Part shown: positions 28,315 through 37,405 of the stretch, in pieces
Layout: every line of letters starts with the position of its first letter
Numbering within the stretch: position 1 is the first letter of the stretch
Origin: Vibrio kanaloae
GTDB lineage: Bacteria > Pseudomonadota > Gammaproteobacteria > Enterobacterales > Vibrionaceae
Length of the DNA: 64,000 nucleotides
Assembly: GCF_024347535.1 (NCBI RefSeq)
Contig: NZ_AP025498.1
Location: 868,001 to 932,000 of the forward strand
Reading direction: 5' to 3'
Position numbers and translations under genes: made by a program
Notes under the pieces: model-generated
What the model saw: only the letters and a program-made list of their open reading frames with translations
The model's database searches: none
Told to the model about the DNA's origin: nothing

Positions 28315-28890
28315 TTAAGAGAGGTTAAACAAACGCTTTAAGCGATGAATAAAACCTAATGGTTTATTCTCGGTTTGGTAAATATTGAGGCCATCATAGA
28401 AACTACTCATAAACTCTACTCGAACCTCATCGTCCGTGTTTCTGGATACGCGAGATAGCAATGTTGACGTAGCCGCCGCATGATCATTGGCTAGGCTGTA
28501 GTCCATTCCTAGTCGTCCTTGAATGAACAACCACAAATGAGTAACTAATTTTAACTGTTGAGCGTTAGCGTTTTGAAATTTGCCGCTATGTTGATTACCT
28601 ACAGTATTATCGAATACGTTTTGCATCGCTTCACTGGCTTCTTTATGACTCTCAAAGCGATAGCTTACATCGATATGTACTTTCGTTAGTAAGCCGAGCA
28701 AAGTCTGACGTGCAGAGTTATCGGACTTGTTCTTACATACGTGCTTGAAAAGAGAGTGGTTTTCTTCGATGAATGACTGCAGCTCTTTCTCATAGCCGGT
28801 CGTGACCGCTTTTATTGAGTCTAAACCTGCTTCTTTTAAACATAGGTGAAGTTTGGTTTGCGGCTCCGTAATAGTTGGAAGATCAGTCAT
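28315..28890 (-). CDS. Hypothetical protein coupled to yaeQ
   Basis: A 191-residue soluble protein that I do not recognise. No signal peptide or membrane helix. It is mostly helical in appearance (EKELQSFIEENHSLFKHVCK, LKLVTHLWLFIQGRLGMDYS, LATSTL-type helices) with a basic C-terminus, GFIHRLKRLFNLS. Its start overlaps the last 8 bases of yaeQ, so translation is probably coupled and the two may act together. Function unknown. Confidence 0.78.
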   Translation of the reverse strand: MTDLPTITEPQTKLHLCLKEAGLDSIKAVTTGYEKELQSFIEENHSLFKHVCKNKSDNSARQTLLGLLTKVHIDVSYRFESHKEASEAMQNVFDNTVGNQHSGKFQNANAQQLKLVTHLWLFIQGRLGMDYSLANDHAAATSTLLSRVSRNTDDEVRVEFMSSFYDGLNIYQTENKPLGFIHRLKRLFNLS

Positions 28891-29422
28891 GACTTTGTAG
28901 CTCTTCCCACGTCACTTCTGCAGATTGCGTGTCGCTATTTACGAACGCCGAATTACCCGACAGCATTACGGAAAGATCCATTGTACGCTTTGTCATCGCT
29001 GTTAATTGCTCTATACCATCGTTGTCTAGACGAACAATTTGAGCTTTCAGGTAACCGAATTTGCCTTTGTTCTGCTCCCACCAAACATTCGACTTAGTGT
29101 TGAAGCTAAATACACGTACTGACTTAGATAAGCGAGTCGCTTTCTTAACGCGTTCTGGGTCAGGTTCACCCACATCAATCCATTCTAGGATCTGGTCATC
29201 TAACGATTTCTGCCATAAATCCGGTTCTTCAATAGTCGACAAACCTTTGGTGAACTGAAGATCCGGTGAAGCATTGATACAGAAAGCGATGATACGAGCC
29301 ATCATTCGCTGTTCTGTTTCTGAAGGGTGCTGTGCAATCGTTAAATTAAAAGAGTCATAATAGTCGCGATTCATATCAGTTAGAGAGAGTCGAAACTTAT
29401 AGATTGTGGGTTTGAGAGCCAT
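28883..29422 (-). CDS. yaeQ: YaeQ family protein
   Basis: A 179-residue member of the YaeQ family (PD-(D/E)XK-like fold by family knowledge; role not established, with old reports linking it to RfaH-like suppression). Family marks are MALKPTIYKFRLSLTDMNRD at the start, QHPSETEQRMMARIIAF, LQFTKGLSTIEEPDLWQKSL, WIDVGEPDPERVKKATR and WWEQNKGKFG. Length matches the E. coli protein (181). It is the first gene of a two-gene minus-strand unit with the hypothetical gene at 28315-28890. Confidence 0.92.
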   Translation of the reverse strand: MALKPTIYKFRLSLTDMNRDYYDSFNLTIAQHPSETEQRMMARIIAFCINASPDLQFTKGLSTIEEPDLWQKSLDDQILEWIDVGEPDPERVKKATRLSKSVRVFSFNTKSNVWWEQNKGKFGYLKAQIVRLDNDGIEQLTAMTKRTMDLSVMLSGNSAFVNSDTQSAEVTWEELQSHD

Positions 29423-29486
29423 TGAGAAGGTGTCTTAGGTAGAAATAATGGAGGAGAATATTACCTTAAATCTCCGAATAGTGGGC

Positions 29487-29515
29487 AAAAAAATAGCCAG
29501 CAGAGGCTGGCTATT
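29487..29515 (-). terminator. Terminator of the cold-shock gene
   Basis: Perfect 10-bp stem AATAGCCAGC (29492-29501) / GCTGGCTATT (29506-29515) with a 4-base loop; on the minus strand it runs into seven T. It lies 24 bases after the csp stop. Confidence 0.92.
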
Positions 29516-29539
29516 CTTAGAAAGCTTTAAAATACTAAA

Positions 29540-29749
29540 TTAAAGTACTTTGATGCTGTCAGCTTGTGGGCCTTTTTGACCTTGAGATACTGTGAACTCA
29601 ACTTTTTGGCCTTCAGCAAGAGTTTTGAAACCGTCGCCAGTAATTGCAGAAAAATGTGCGAATACGTCTGGACCGTTTTCTTGTTGAATGAAACCGAAGC
29701 CTTTAGTTTCGTTGAACCATTTTACTGTACCAGTAACTGTGTTAGACAT
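29540..29749 (-). CDS. CspA-family cold-shock protein
   Basis: A 69-residue single-stranded nucleic acid chaperone. RNP1 is KGFGFIQ and RNP2 is DVFAHFS, with the usual start [16 protein letters not shown] and end [18 protein letters not shown] lies eight bases before the ATG. A long upstream non-coding region fits the leader-controlled expression known for this family. Which csp paralogue it is cannot be decided. Confidence 0.96.
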   Translation of the reverse strand: MSNTVTGTVKWFNETKGFGFIQQENGPDVFAHFSAITGDGFKTLAEGQKVEFTVSQGQKGPQADSIKVL

Positions 29750-30197
29750 GATGATATCCTAAAATTAAATTTTTATAGTGAGCCAATTGCGGCACTGATA
29801 GCATGGAAAAGTTTATTGCTATTGTGTACAACACAACGGGGTTACTAGTAATCCAACGAAATGTTTATATACAAAGAACTTTCTTTCTAGCTGAAGTGGA
29901 GTCTAAATCAAATCCGGGGATAGTCAATCGAATCCATAGTGAAAGGTTGCAGAAACTTGGAGGTAGTCAAACTTTGCATTCCTTGGATATCATAGAGTTA
30001 CAGTTATATGGTGATTTGTTGTAGTTTTTGTGAAAAAGACGGCCGAAATTTATGACCAATTTGGAGTGATTGCACTGTTTTGACACATTTTATTTTGCAG
30101 TTAGTCAGCCGCTAATTGGACTTTGATCTCAGTTTTAACGGCTTTTATTTATAAATTTCGTTGTAAGTGTTGCATCTCAATTTTAAAGAGAATCAGG
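29750..30197. other. Long leader/promoter region of the cold-shock gene
   Basis: No gene is supported here (a 73-codon plus-strand frame at 29803-30024 lacks a ribosome-binding site and family resemblance). Cold-shock genes commonly carry long 5' leaders, so part of this 448-bp stretch is probably transcribed leader on the minus strand. I see a TATATA-like -10 candidate near 29865 but cannot fix the start site. The far end holds the 3' flank of the sugar dehydrogenase, without a clear terminator. Confidence 0.45.
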
Positions 30198-31289
30198 CTA
30201 CTTTGTTAGGCGATAAAGGTTACCATTGTCAGTGCTGAAGAATATATCGCCGTTTGGTGAAGTCTCGATATCTCTTATCCTCTCACCTAAATCTTCTAGA
30301 ATGCGTTGCTCTTTTATTGCTTCACCTTGTTCGTTAACCGTCACAATATTGATGTGGGTGAGTTTAAGCGCTCCCGCCAATAGTTTGTCTTTTAATTCAG
30401 GATACTTTGCACCTTGGTATACGATCAAACTACTTGGAGCTATTGAAGGAATGTAAACTTTTGCTGGAGACTCAATACCATCTTTGGTTTTTGAATCCCC
30501 GACACTGATAGGCCCCCAATATTCTTTGCCGTGTGATGTGACAGGCCACCCGTAATTAGCACCTGCTTTTATTAGGTTTATCTCATCACCACCGCGAGGG
30601 CCGTGTTCGATCGACCAGAGTCTTTGAGTCGGGAAGTCGTAAAACAGGCCTTGAGGGTTACGATGACCATAACTCCAAATCTCATTCAAAACCTTGTTGT
30701 TATCCTTGAAAGGGTTATCACTTGGCGTGCTTCCATCAGCATTCAACCGTAATATTGCTCCCGCATGAGTTAAGGTGTTTTGGCCGTTATCTCGGTCACC
30801 GCGATCGCCTATCGAAAAATACAGGTGGCTATCATCAAAGGTTAGGCGACTGCCAAAGTGGCGCCCTGTGTCGGTTCTGGATTTGGACACAAACACGTCG
30901 GTCCAATTGGAAATCTCGCCGTTTTTGTAATGAGCGGAGGCGAGCGTTGTCGTCCCTTGGCCCTCGATGTCTTTACTGTAAGTGACATAGATCTTATTTT
31001 TTTCAAAGGGGGAGAAAGCGATATCCAACGCGCCACCTTGGCCTTTGCTCCACACATTTGGCAGTCTGAAAAGTGTGTTTTGCTCGCCTGTTTTCAAATC
31101 AACGTGCTTAATGACACCTGTTTTTTCTGTGACCAGCATCGAGCCATCGTTCACATAAGTCAGACCCCATGGAATATCGAGCCCGTCTGTGATCTTCTCT
31201 GCCTGCCATGCAAACGCTGAAGTTGATGCCATTGGACCCGATATGATGAGTGCCAAAGCAAAAGAAAGGATACGGTGAGGATTATTCAT
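30198..31289 (-). CDS. PQQ-dependent aldose sugar dehydrogenase family protein
   Basis: A 363-residue exported beta-propeller protein of the soluble glucose dehydrogenase/YliI family. Signal peptide: MNNPHRILSFALALIISGPMASTSAFA. Family segments are DIPWGLTYVNDGSMLVTEKT, GGALDIAFSPFEKNKIYVTY, TGRHFGSRLTFDDSHLYFSI, GDRGDRDNGQN, SYGHRNPQGLF, IEHGPRGGDEINLIKAGANY and GWPVTSHG, which hold the PQQ and calcium ligands. It probably oxidises aldoses in the periplasm, given PQQ supply. The start at ATG 31289 has AGAGG upstream; the 31313 start is less likely. It stands alone on the minus strand. Confidence 0.9.
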   Translation of the reverse strand: MNNPHRILSFALALIISGPMASTSAFAWQAEKITDGLDIPWGLTYVNDGSMLVTEKTGVIKHVDLKTGEQNTLFRLPNVWSKGQGGALDIAFSPFEKNKIYVTYSKDIEGQGTTTLASAHYKNGEISNWTDVFVSKSRTDTGRHFGSRLTFDDSHLYFSIGDRGDRDNGQNTLTHAGAILRLNADGSTPSDNPFKDNNKVLNEIWSYGHRNPQGLFYDFPTQRLWSIEHGPRGGDEINLIKAGANYGWPVTSHGKEYWGPISVGDSKTKDGIESPAKVYIPSIAPSSLIVYQGAKYPELKDKLLAGALKLTHINIVTVNEQGEAIKEQRILEDLGERIRDIETSPNGDIFFSTDNGNLYRLTK

Positions 31290-31556
31290 GGGAGCCTCTT
31301 GATTGTTTAACATGATAATAGTTTAGCTTGTGGTTGACCGGAGGAAAGCCCGGATAAGTGAAAAGTGACTATTCAGGAATTTAATTCAACGAGTATTGTA
31401 TGAGTTAACAAGCTGGCGTATGTTTATCCTGCCATTCTCTATTCGATCACCTCGGAGCACAATGAATACTACCCTCGCAACATCTTCGCTATTTTCTCGG
31501 GCTTTATGTTGTCAGGTCAATACCCAAGCAATCCCTTCGTTCAAGCTCTTTACATC

Positions 31557-32750
31557 ATGAGTCGCCGATTCGATTTTAGATCTATCTTACTCGCGTGTTT
31601 GGTCATCAGTATCGGCCAACTTAGCATGGGTTTGGTTTTTCCTTCGTTACCTTGGATTGCCAAGGACTTCGATGTCTCTTTAGAACAAGCTCAGCTTCTG
31701 GTGAGTGTGTACTTGTTAGGCTTTGGCCCTTCTCAGTTTATTTATGGTCCTATTTCAGACGCTTTGGGACGTAAAAAAGTGCTGTTGAGCGGTTTGTTGA
31801 TTGCCTTGCTTGGCTTACTGGTGATCATGTTCTTCAGTCATTCATTTTCCGGTATGGTGATGGGGCGCTTCCTACAAGGTCTAGGTACTGGCTGTTGTGC
31901 GGTACTTGCTCGGGCATCGACTCGAGACCGATTCAGCGGAGCTGATTTGCCATTGGCGATGTCTTATATCGCGATGGTAGCCTCCATTACACCTTTGATT
32001 GCCCCTGTTATCGGCGGATTTATTAACTTTCACTTCGGCTGGAGTATGGTGTTCATCTCGTTACTTGGTTATGTTTCATTGGCTTGGGTGGTATTGGCAT
32101 TTAAGTTTAAGGAAACCATCACTCAGGTTTCGGTTATTCCTTCTCCAAAGAAAATGCTTTATCAATACAAGGCCTTATTAACTTCTCGTTATTTCATGAG
32201 TTTTGCGAGTATCGGTTGGCTTAACTTTAGTTTGATGATTACCACTGTGTCGGTGATGCCATTTATTATGCAAAACCAGATTGGTATGACGTCAGATCAA
32301 TACGCCATGTGGGCGGTGATTCCTGCGTTGGGAATGCTCGGGGGAACGACCCTTTGTAATCGTATTCGTCCAATACTCGGCAATAAGAAAACGTTGCTTT
32401 GTACACCTGTGCTGCATGTTTGTGCTGCGTTGTGGCTATTCTTTTGCCCATTAGATCCTTTATATTTAATGCTAGGTCAGTTTCTGATGATCTTAGGTAA
32501 TGGTATCGCGTTACCTTGTGCTCAGGCATTGGTGATGTCGCCATACCACAAGAATGCCGGCGCAGCGGCTGCGATGTCAGGTGGTGGGCAGATGGTGGTA
32601 TCTTCAATGGTGAGTATGGGGTTGGTTCAGTTAGGGTTGGGTGAAGCGTGGCACCTATCGCTTGTGATCATAGTGTTCACACTGATTTCTCTGTTTAATA
32701 TTTTGCGTGGTTTCAGTTGCCCAGAAGCAAAAGAGGCTCAACTAAGCTAG
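31557..32750 (+). CDS. Bcr/CflA-type MFS drug efflux transporter
   Basis: A 397-residue, 12-helix major facilitator of the DHA1 drug:proton antiporter group. The loop 2-3 motif is FIYGPISDALGRKKVLLSGL and the motif C-like helix is IAMVASITPLIAPVIGGFIN; LVFPSLPWIAKDF near the N-terminus is typical of Bcr/EmrD relatives. I start at ATG 31557 (MSRRFDFRS), where the first helix follows directly; the frame is open to ATG 31506 and neither has a convincing ribosome-binding site. Substrate not predictable. Confidence 0.88.
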   Translation: MSRRFDFRSILLACLVISIGQLSMGLVFPSLPWIAKDFDVSLEQAQLLVSVYLLGFGPSQFIYGPISDALGRKKVLLSGLLIALLGLLVIMFFSHSFSGMVMGRFLQGLGTGCCAVLARASTRDRFSGADLPLAMSYIAMVASITPLIAPVIGGFINFHFGWSMVFISLLGYVSLAWVVLAFKFKETITQVSVIPSPKKMLYQYKALLTSRYFMSFASIGWLNFSLMITTVSVMPFIMQNQIGMTSDQYAMWAVIPALGMLGGTTLCNRIRPILGNKKTLLCTPVLHVCAALWLFFCPLDPLYLMLGQFLMILGNGIALPCAQALVMSPYHKNAGAAAAMSGGGQMVVSSMVSMGLVQLGLGEAWHLSLVIIVFTLISLFNILRGFSCPEAKEAQLS

Positions 32751-33143
32751 TGATTGAAGGCTCAAAAAAGCCATTTGATTATTACGATTCAATAGCATTT
32801 TGTATACCAAGTGTTTGGTGAAGCTAGAAGGTGAAGATCGTCAATTGAGAGTATGGTTCGCTCATCACGAATTATTTTGATGTTTGAAAGCTGAAACATG
32901 TCAGCCCTGTCTCTAGACCAATAAATCCGCTTAATGAAAGAAATGAGAATCAGTTGCGTTATCATAAGCAGCATAATTGAGGATAACTATACAAAATGGA
33001 GCATTTATAGCCGCTTCTGTTTTTGGGGGAATTTATAAGCGGTATAGAGGCTGTTCTTTTTGAGTGATAAAAGCCTCTTTAAATGATAAAAGTATTGGTG
33101 TAACTAGGGCGTTGCCAACTAAAGAGAATATGAAACCTTGAAT
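32751..33143. other. Intergenic region with two inverted repeats
   Basis: No gene supported. TATAGCCGCTT near 33007 is mirrored by AAGCGGTATA near 33037, and AGAGGCT (33046-33052) pairs with AGCCTCT (33072-33078) just before the AraC gene. The second could be a terminator of upstream read-through or an operator. The AraC start is preceded by AAAGAGAATATGAAACCTTG, in which ATG AAA CCT TGA would be a three-residue reading frame. Confidence 0.4.
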
Positions 33144-34052
33144 ATGAACACTCCAGCATTTGATCGTATTAGTCGCGTTTTGGCTTATATCCATTCAAAC
33201 CTTAGCTCAGCGTTATCGCTAGAAGATATTGCGAAACAAAGCTGCTGGTCTCGCTGGCAACTGCAAAGAGTGTTTCAAGCTGAAACTGGGCTGACAGTGG
33301 CTAACTATGTGAGAGAGCTAAAGCTAAGCCAAGCTGCAGAACTTCTGCTTGATGGAAAAGAGCGTGTTATCGATATTGCACTGGGGCTCGGATTCAATTC
33401 AGAAATAAGCTTTAGCCGCTCGTTTAAGCAAATGTTTGGGTCTAGCCCAAGCCAGTATAGAAAAGCGGGCAAAAGAGTAGGACTAAGAAAACCGATACAA
33501 GTGTCTAAAATAGAAAGTACTTCTGAAAAAAGGGCGTTAAGCTTTGTAGAAGTGCGAATTGATGAAAGAGAGCCTTTCCTCGTTAAAGGGATAACCTCTG
33601 AAATCAGCGGTTTGTTTTCATTGACGCAAGATTTTGCCCAAAAAGTCCCTCGGCTTTGGTCGCGCTTGGAATATGAAGTTACCCTTCCTCATGATAGCGC
33701 ACTTCAATTTGTTGGGGTCGTAGATCTTACTCAGTCTTGTTTTGATGGCACGAATATTCATTATTGGGCTGGGGTTGAGTTACTTGATGGAATTTCAATC
33801 CCTCAATTACCGAGTATTATCTCTGATAAATTAGAGGTATTGACTATCCCGAAGCAAACCTACGCAGTTGTTAAACATTGTGGGCCTATTGAGAATTTGC
33901 GGCATACTTTAAGCTGGCTTGTGCTGAATTGGCTTCCAAGTTCAGGATATCGTGGTGTGGACGGCTATGAACTCGAAGTGTACCCACTTGGCTACCAAGC
34001 AAATGCCGCTGATGCTGAAATGGAATACTGGGTTCCTATTATTAAACCATAA
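33144..34052 (+). CDS. AraC-family regulator with GyrI-like effector domain
   Basis: A 302-residue two-domain regulator. The AraC HTH pair is N-terminal (LSLEDIAKQSCWSRWQLQRV, VIDIALGLGFNSEISFSRSF, KQMFGSSPSQYRK). Residues ~140-302 are a GyrI-like small-molecule-binding domain (FVEVRIDEREPFLVKGITSE, YELEVYPLGY), as in Rob/SoxS-like multidrug regulators. ATG 33144 is chosen; TTG 33138 is also in frame. It lies between an MFS efflux gene and a siderophore receptor gene, both on the same strand; control of the efflux pump is a plausible but untested inference. Confidence 0.88.
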   Translation: MNTPAFDRISRVLAYIHSNLSSALSLEDIAKQSCWSRWQLQRVFQAETGLTVANYVRELKLSQAAELLLDGKERVIDIALGLGFNSEISFSRSFKQMFGSSPSQYRKAGKRVGLRKPIQVSKIESTSEKRALSFVEVRIDEREPFLVKGITSEISGLFSLTQDFAQKVPRLWSRLEYEVTLPHDSALQFVGVVDLTQSCFDGTNIHYWAGVELLDGISIPQLPSIISDKLEVLTIPKQTYAVVKHCGPIENLRHTLSWLVLNWLPSSGYRGVDGYELEVYPLGYQANAADAEMEYWVPIIKP

Positions 34053-34209
34053 TCATATATTTACTCATTATCTTTCTGTAAAACCTTCCTTTCAATGAGG
34101 CCAATTGTAGTTTTTGCTGCCAATTGGCTGATTTTCAATCAAATTGAATCAAGTTCTTTTTAAATTTGCACCAAATTGTTAATTATCCCATTCATAGATA
34201 CATACAATG

Positions 34210-34232
34210 CAAATGAGATTTATTATTATTTG
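34210..34232. promoter_or_regulatory. Candidate Fur box upstream of the siderophore receptor
   Basis: CAAATGAGATTTATTATTATTTG (23 bp, outer arms CAAAT/ATTTG) resembles the AATGAGAAT-type half-sites of Fur operators. It lies 28 bp before the receptor start. Iron repression would fit the gene's role. Confidence 0.55.
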
Positions 34233-34259
34233 TGTTAAGTATTGGTATCCGAGGGAATT

Positions 34260-36383
34260 ATGACCACTCACACCCGTTTTAAGTATTCATCACTTGCTGT
34301 TGCGTTGCTGACGGCGCTCTCTGCACAAGCGTTGGCGGAAGAAACCGTTACGACGGCAAAGTCTAATATAGAAACTGTCACTGTTCTCGGCAAAGCCTAC
34401 CGAAATACAGCTACGAAATCGGCACTTGAGCCAGAAGAAACGCCGCAGGGCATTACGGTTATTGATGAGGAACAGTTAGAGCAACGAGGTGTTCAATCTT
34501 TGAACCAAGCCCTTCGTTATGCGCCTGGTGTTGTGACTGAAAGTCGTGGTGGTTCAGTCGCTATGTTTGACTCGTACTCAATCCGCGGTTTTAAGACTAA
34601 TAATGTCAACTATTACGATGGCCTCTCACTTCAACATCTGAATGGTTGGAACTTACAACCGCAAATTGATCCGATTGCAATGCAACAAGTCGAAATATTC
34701 AAAGGGCCTACTTCTGTGCTTTATGGAGCGATGCCGCCGGGTGGGATGGTGAACATGATAGCCAAAGCGCCACAAACTGAACAATCAACCAAGGTTGGTG
34801 TTGCGACAGGCTCTCGACATCTGCAAGAAGCATCTATTGATACTACAGGTCAGTTTGGTGACAGTGATTTTTCATATCGTCTGATTGCTTTGGCTCGTAA
34901 GCAAGATAGCCAAGTCGATAACGCTGAAGAAGAGCGCTACTTAATTGCACCATCTGTTGATTGGCAAGTAAATGAAAAAACACTAATCAACTTTAATCTC
35001 TACTATCAAGACGATCCTTCAATGGGTATCAACTCTTCAATGCCTATAGAGGTACTTAAGGCGAGTGATCCATCAGTTTCTGTGGGGGATAAGAATTGGA
35101 GTACGTTTGAACGTGAAGTGTTGATGATTGGCTATAAAATTAACCATGACTTCAATAACAATTGGACATTCTTACAGAACGCTCGCTATACCGATGCATC
35201 TCTATATCAAGAGAACACATATCACCTTAGTTACGATCCAAGCACACCAAATCAATTAGCACGAGCTCTTTATTCAACAGATGAAAGCTTTAAAGGTTTT
35301 GTCATTGATAACCAGTTGAGCGGTATCGTTGATGTTGGTTCAGTAGAACACAACTTATTACTTGGTTTAGATTACCAAGATATGGATGGTAACGTTAACT
35401 ACTCCTCTTACAGCGCTAGTGGAAGCGGTTTTAATAGTTTTGACCCATTGAATCCGAACAACGACCTACTAGATCGTAATGACGTTACTAAGGGTAACGA
35501 GTACCTAGATGACACAACGTCGAGCCAGCTTGGTTTCTACGTTCAAGATCAAGTTCGTTTAGACGCGTTAGTGCTTATTGCTGGCGCACGATTTGACCAC
35601 TACAAATCGGAAAGTGACTACTACGCTCATGAGTCTGACCATAAACAGTTTACTTATCGTTTGGGTGGTTTGTATCAGTTTGATAATGGACTCGCGCCAT
35701 TTGCAAGCTACGCGACTAGCTTTGAACCAGCTCCGGGCGTTGATAAGTCTGGTAATGAGTTTGACCCTGAAAATGCTCAGCAAGCTGAAATTGGCGTCAA
35801 ATACCTGTCTGACGATATGTCGAAAGAAGCCACCGTTTCTTTATTCCATATTGTGAAGCAAGACATGTTGATGACAGATCCAACTAATGTTTATGGGCCA
35901 AAAATTCAAGTGGGTGAAGTTGTATCGCAAGGTGCTGAATTATCAGGACGTTGGTTCGCAACGGAAAATTTCGATATTGCGGCAGCTTATACCTACGCTG
36001 ACATGGAAATCACAGAAGATTCTAGCAATGGTTTAGAAGGAACAACACCAATCTACGTACCTGAACATACTGCAAACGTGTGGGCTAACTACAACGTATT
36101 CAGTGGAGTATTAGCCGGTTCTCGGTTGAGTGCTGGTGTGCGCTACGTTGCGGAAATGCAAATGGATGCAACAAATACCCAAGGGAAAGTACCGTCGTAT
36201 ACTGTGGTTGACTTGTCTATTGGTTATGACTTGGGTGCAGCAAGTGAGACTTTATTGGGAGCGACTGCCAACCTAGCAGTGAACAATATTTTCAATGAAG
36301 AATATTATGCGTGTTACGACCAGTCCAATTGTTGGTTTGGTGCTGAGCAGTCTGTCGAGATCAGTGTGAACTACGAGTTTTAG
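34260..36383 (+). CDS. TonB-dependent siderophore receptor (ferrichrome type)
   Basis: A 707-residue outer-membrane receptor. It has a signal peptide (SSLAVALLTALSAQALAEE), a TonB-box-like segment (ETVTVLGKA), the plug domain (ETPQGITVIDEEQLEQRGVQ, YSIRGFKTNNVNYYDGL, IEIFKGPTSVLYGAMPPGG pattern) and a 22-strand barrel ending in EISVNYEF, with terminal Phe as required for BAM insertion. GAGGG lies five bases before ATG 34260. The FhuA-like plug and the fhuD-fhuB genes downstream indicate hydroxamate siderophore uptake. The exact ligand is not known. Confidence 0.92.
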   Translation: MTTHTRFKYSSLAVALLTALSAQALAEETVTTAKSNIETVTVLGKAYRNTATKSALEPEETPQGITVIDEEQLEQRGVQSLNQALRYAPGVVTESRGGSVAMFDSYSIRGFKTNNVNYYDGLSLQHLNGWNLQPQIDPIAMQQVEIFKGPTSVLYGAMPPGGMVNMIAKAPQTEQSTKVGVATGSRHLQEASIDTTGQFGDSDFSYRLIALARKQDSQVDNAEEERYLIAPSVDWQVNEKTLINFNLYYQDDPSMGINSSMPIEVLKASDPSVSVGDKNWSTFEREVLMIGYKINHDFNNNWTFLQNARYTDASLYQENTYHLSYDPSTPNQLARALYSTDESFKGFVIDNQLSGIVDVGSVEHNLLLGLDYQDMDGNVNYSSYSASGSGFNSFDPLNPNNDLLDRNDVTKGNEYLDDTTSSQLGFYVQDQVRLDALVLIAGARFDHYKSESDYYAHESDHKQFTYRLGGLYQFDNGLAPFASYATSFEPAPGVDKSGNEFDPENAQQAEIGVKYLSDDMSKEATVSLFHIVKQDMLMTDPTNVYGPKIQVGEVVSQGAELSGRWFATENFDIAAAYTYADMEITEDSSNGLEGTTPIYVPEHTANVWANYNVFSGVLAGSRLSAGVRYVAEMQMDATNTQGKVPSYTVVDLSIGYDLGAASETLLGATANLAVNNIFNEEYYACYDQSNCWFGAEQSVEISVNYEF

Positions 36384-36404
36384 TTAACTTGAATTAATAA
36401 ACGT

Positions 36405-36427
36405 AAGCAGCCCGTGTGGGCTGCTTT
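36405..36427 (+). terminator. Hairpin between receptor and fhuD
   Basis: AAGCAGCCC (36405-36413), loop GTGT, GGGCTGCTT (36418-36426), then TTGTCG. It is a strong stem with a short T-tract, so it may partly separate the highly expressed receptor from the transporter genes. Confidence 0.7.
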
Positions 36428-36466
36428 GTCGTTATAGAGAAAATATTTCAAAGTTGTAGTGGTGAT

Positions 36467-37405
36467 ATGAAAATCAATTCTTTTACATCCCGTTTTTCTA
36501 AAATTAATATGATTGTTACTTCGCTGAGCTTGTTGTTGTCCGCTCAAGCCATCGCAGGCTTTCAAGTTCAGGATAGCGAGGGAAATAAAACATTACCTGC
36601 TCAACCTACAAGAGTTGTTGCACTGAACTGGGATATCGCAGAGCAAGTTATCGAGCTGGGAGTTACGCCAGTCGCGGTGCCTGATATTGCAGGCTACAGC
36701 GATTGGGTTGTTCAACCTGCGATTCCTGAAGGTGTGACCGATGTAGGGACTCGAACTGAACCAAACTTTTCTGCGCTTAAGAAGCTCAACCCAGATGTGA
36801 TTCTTATCGCTTCACCTCAAAAAGATCTTCAGGCGCGTCTTTCTGAAATCGCGCCAGTACTTTATTACCAAACATACAGTGAACACCACAGCAATGCCGC
36901 GGCTGCCATTGAAAACTTCAAGAAGATTGGTCACTTGCTTGGCAAACAAGAACAAGCGAATAGTAAACTCGCTGCGATGGAAGAACGTATTGCTGTTCTG
37001 AAGGCTGAATTAGATAAAGCGTATCCGGGCGACAAACCTAAAGTCACTTCTTTCCGTTTTGCGAGCACCACTTCGGTGTTCATTTATGGCGACAACTCGA
37101 TTCCACAATACGCATTAGAGAAGCTCGGTTTTGAAAACGCGATGGAGCTTCCTGCCAGTCAGTGGGGTATCAACCAAAAGCGGATGACCGATCTTAAGAA
37201 CGTGAAAAGTGGTGTTGCACTTTACTTTGAACCCTTTCCATATCAAGACAAGTTAAACCGTTCGCCAATATGGAAGAGCATGCCTTTTGTGCGAAATCAT
37301 CAAGTGAGCGCGGTAGAAGCAAGTTGGAGCTATGGTGGCGCGATGTCGATCCTATATAACGCAGAAGCCATGGCGAAATCGCTATTGAAGCTAGCGGAGC
37401 AGTAA
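36467..37405 (+). CDS. fhuD: Iron-siderophore ABC transporter substrate-binding protein
   Basis: A 312-residue periplasmic binding protein of the FhuD/FecB (TroA-like) class. The signal sequence runs to LLLSAQAIAG, followed by PAQPTRVVALNWDIAEQVIE, LGVTPVAVPDIAGYSDWV, PNFSALKKLNPDVILIAS and YSEHHSNAAAAIENFKKIG, all typical of FhuD relatives. ATG 36467 is chosen because the signal peptide follows; the frame is open from 36416. Its stop overlaps the fhuB ATG (TAATG), so the two are translationally coupled. Confidence 0.9.
   Translation: MKINSFTSRFSKINMIVTSLSLLLSAQAIAGFQVQDSEGNKTLPAQPTRVVALNWDIAEQVIELGVTPVAVPDIAGYSDWVVQPAIPEGVTDVGTRTEPNFSALKKLNPDVILIASPQKDLQARLSEIAPVLYYQTYSEHHSNAAAAIENFKKIGHLLGKQEQANSKLAAMEERIAVLKAELDKAYPGDKPKVTSFRFASTTSVFIYGDNSIPQYALEKLGFENAMELPASQWGINQKRMTDLKNVKSGVALYFEPFPYQDKLNRSPIWKSMPFVRNHQVSAVEASWSYGGAMSILYNAEAMAKSLLKLAEQ

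Noticed and set aside
29803..30024. A 73-codon plus-strand frame in the cold-shock leader region
   Set aside because: No ribosome-binding site; the region is better explained as the leader of the minus-strand csp gene.
32789..32974. A 61-codon minus-strand frame between the MFS gene and the AraC gene
   Set aside because: No ribosome-binding site and no recognisable pattern; treated as chance.
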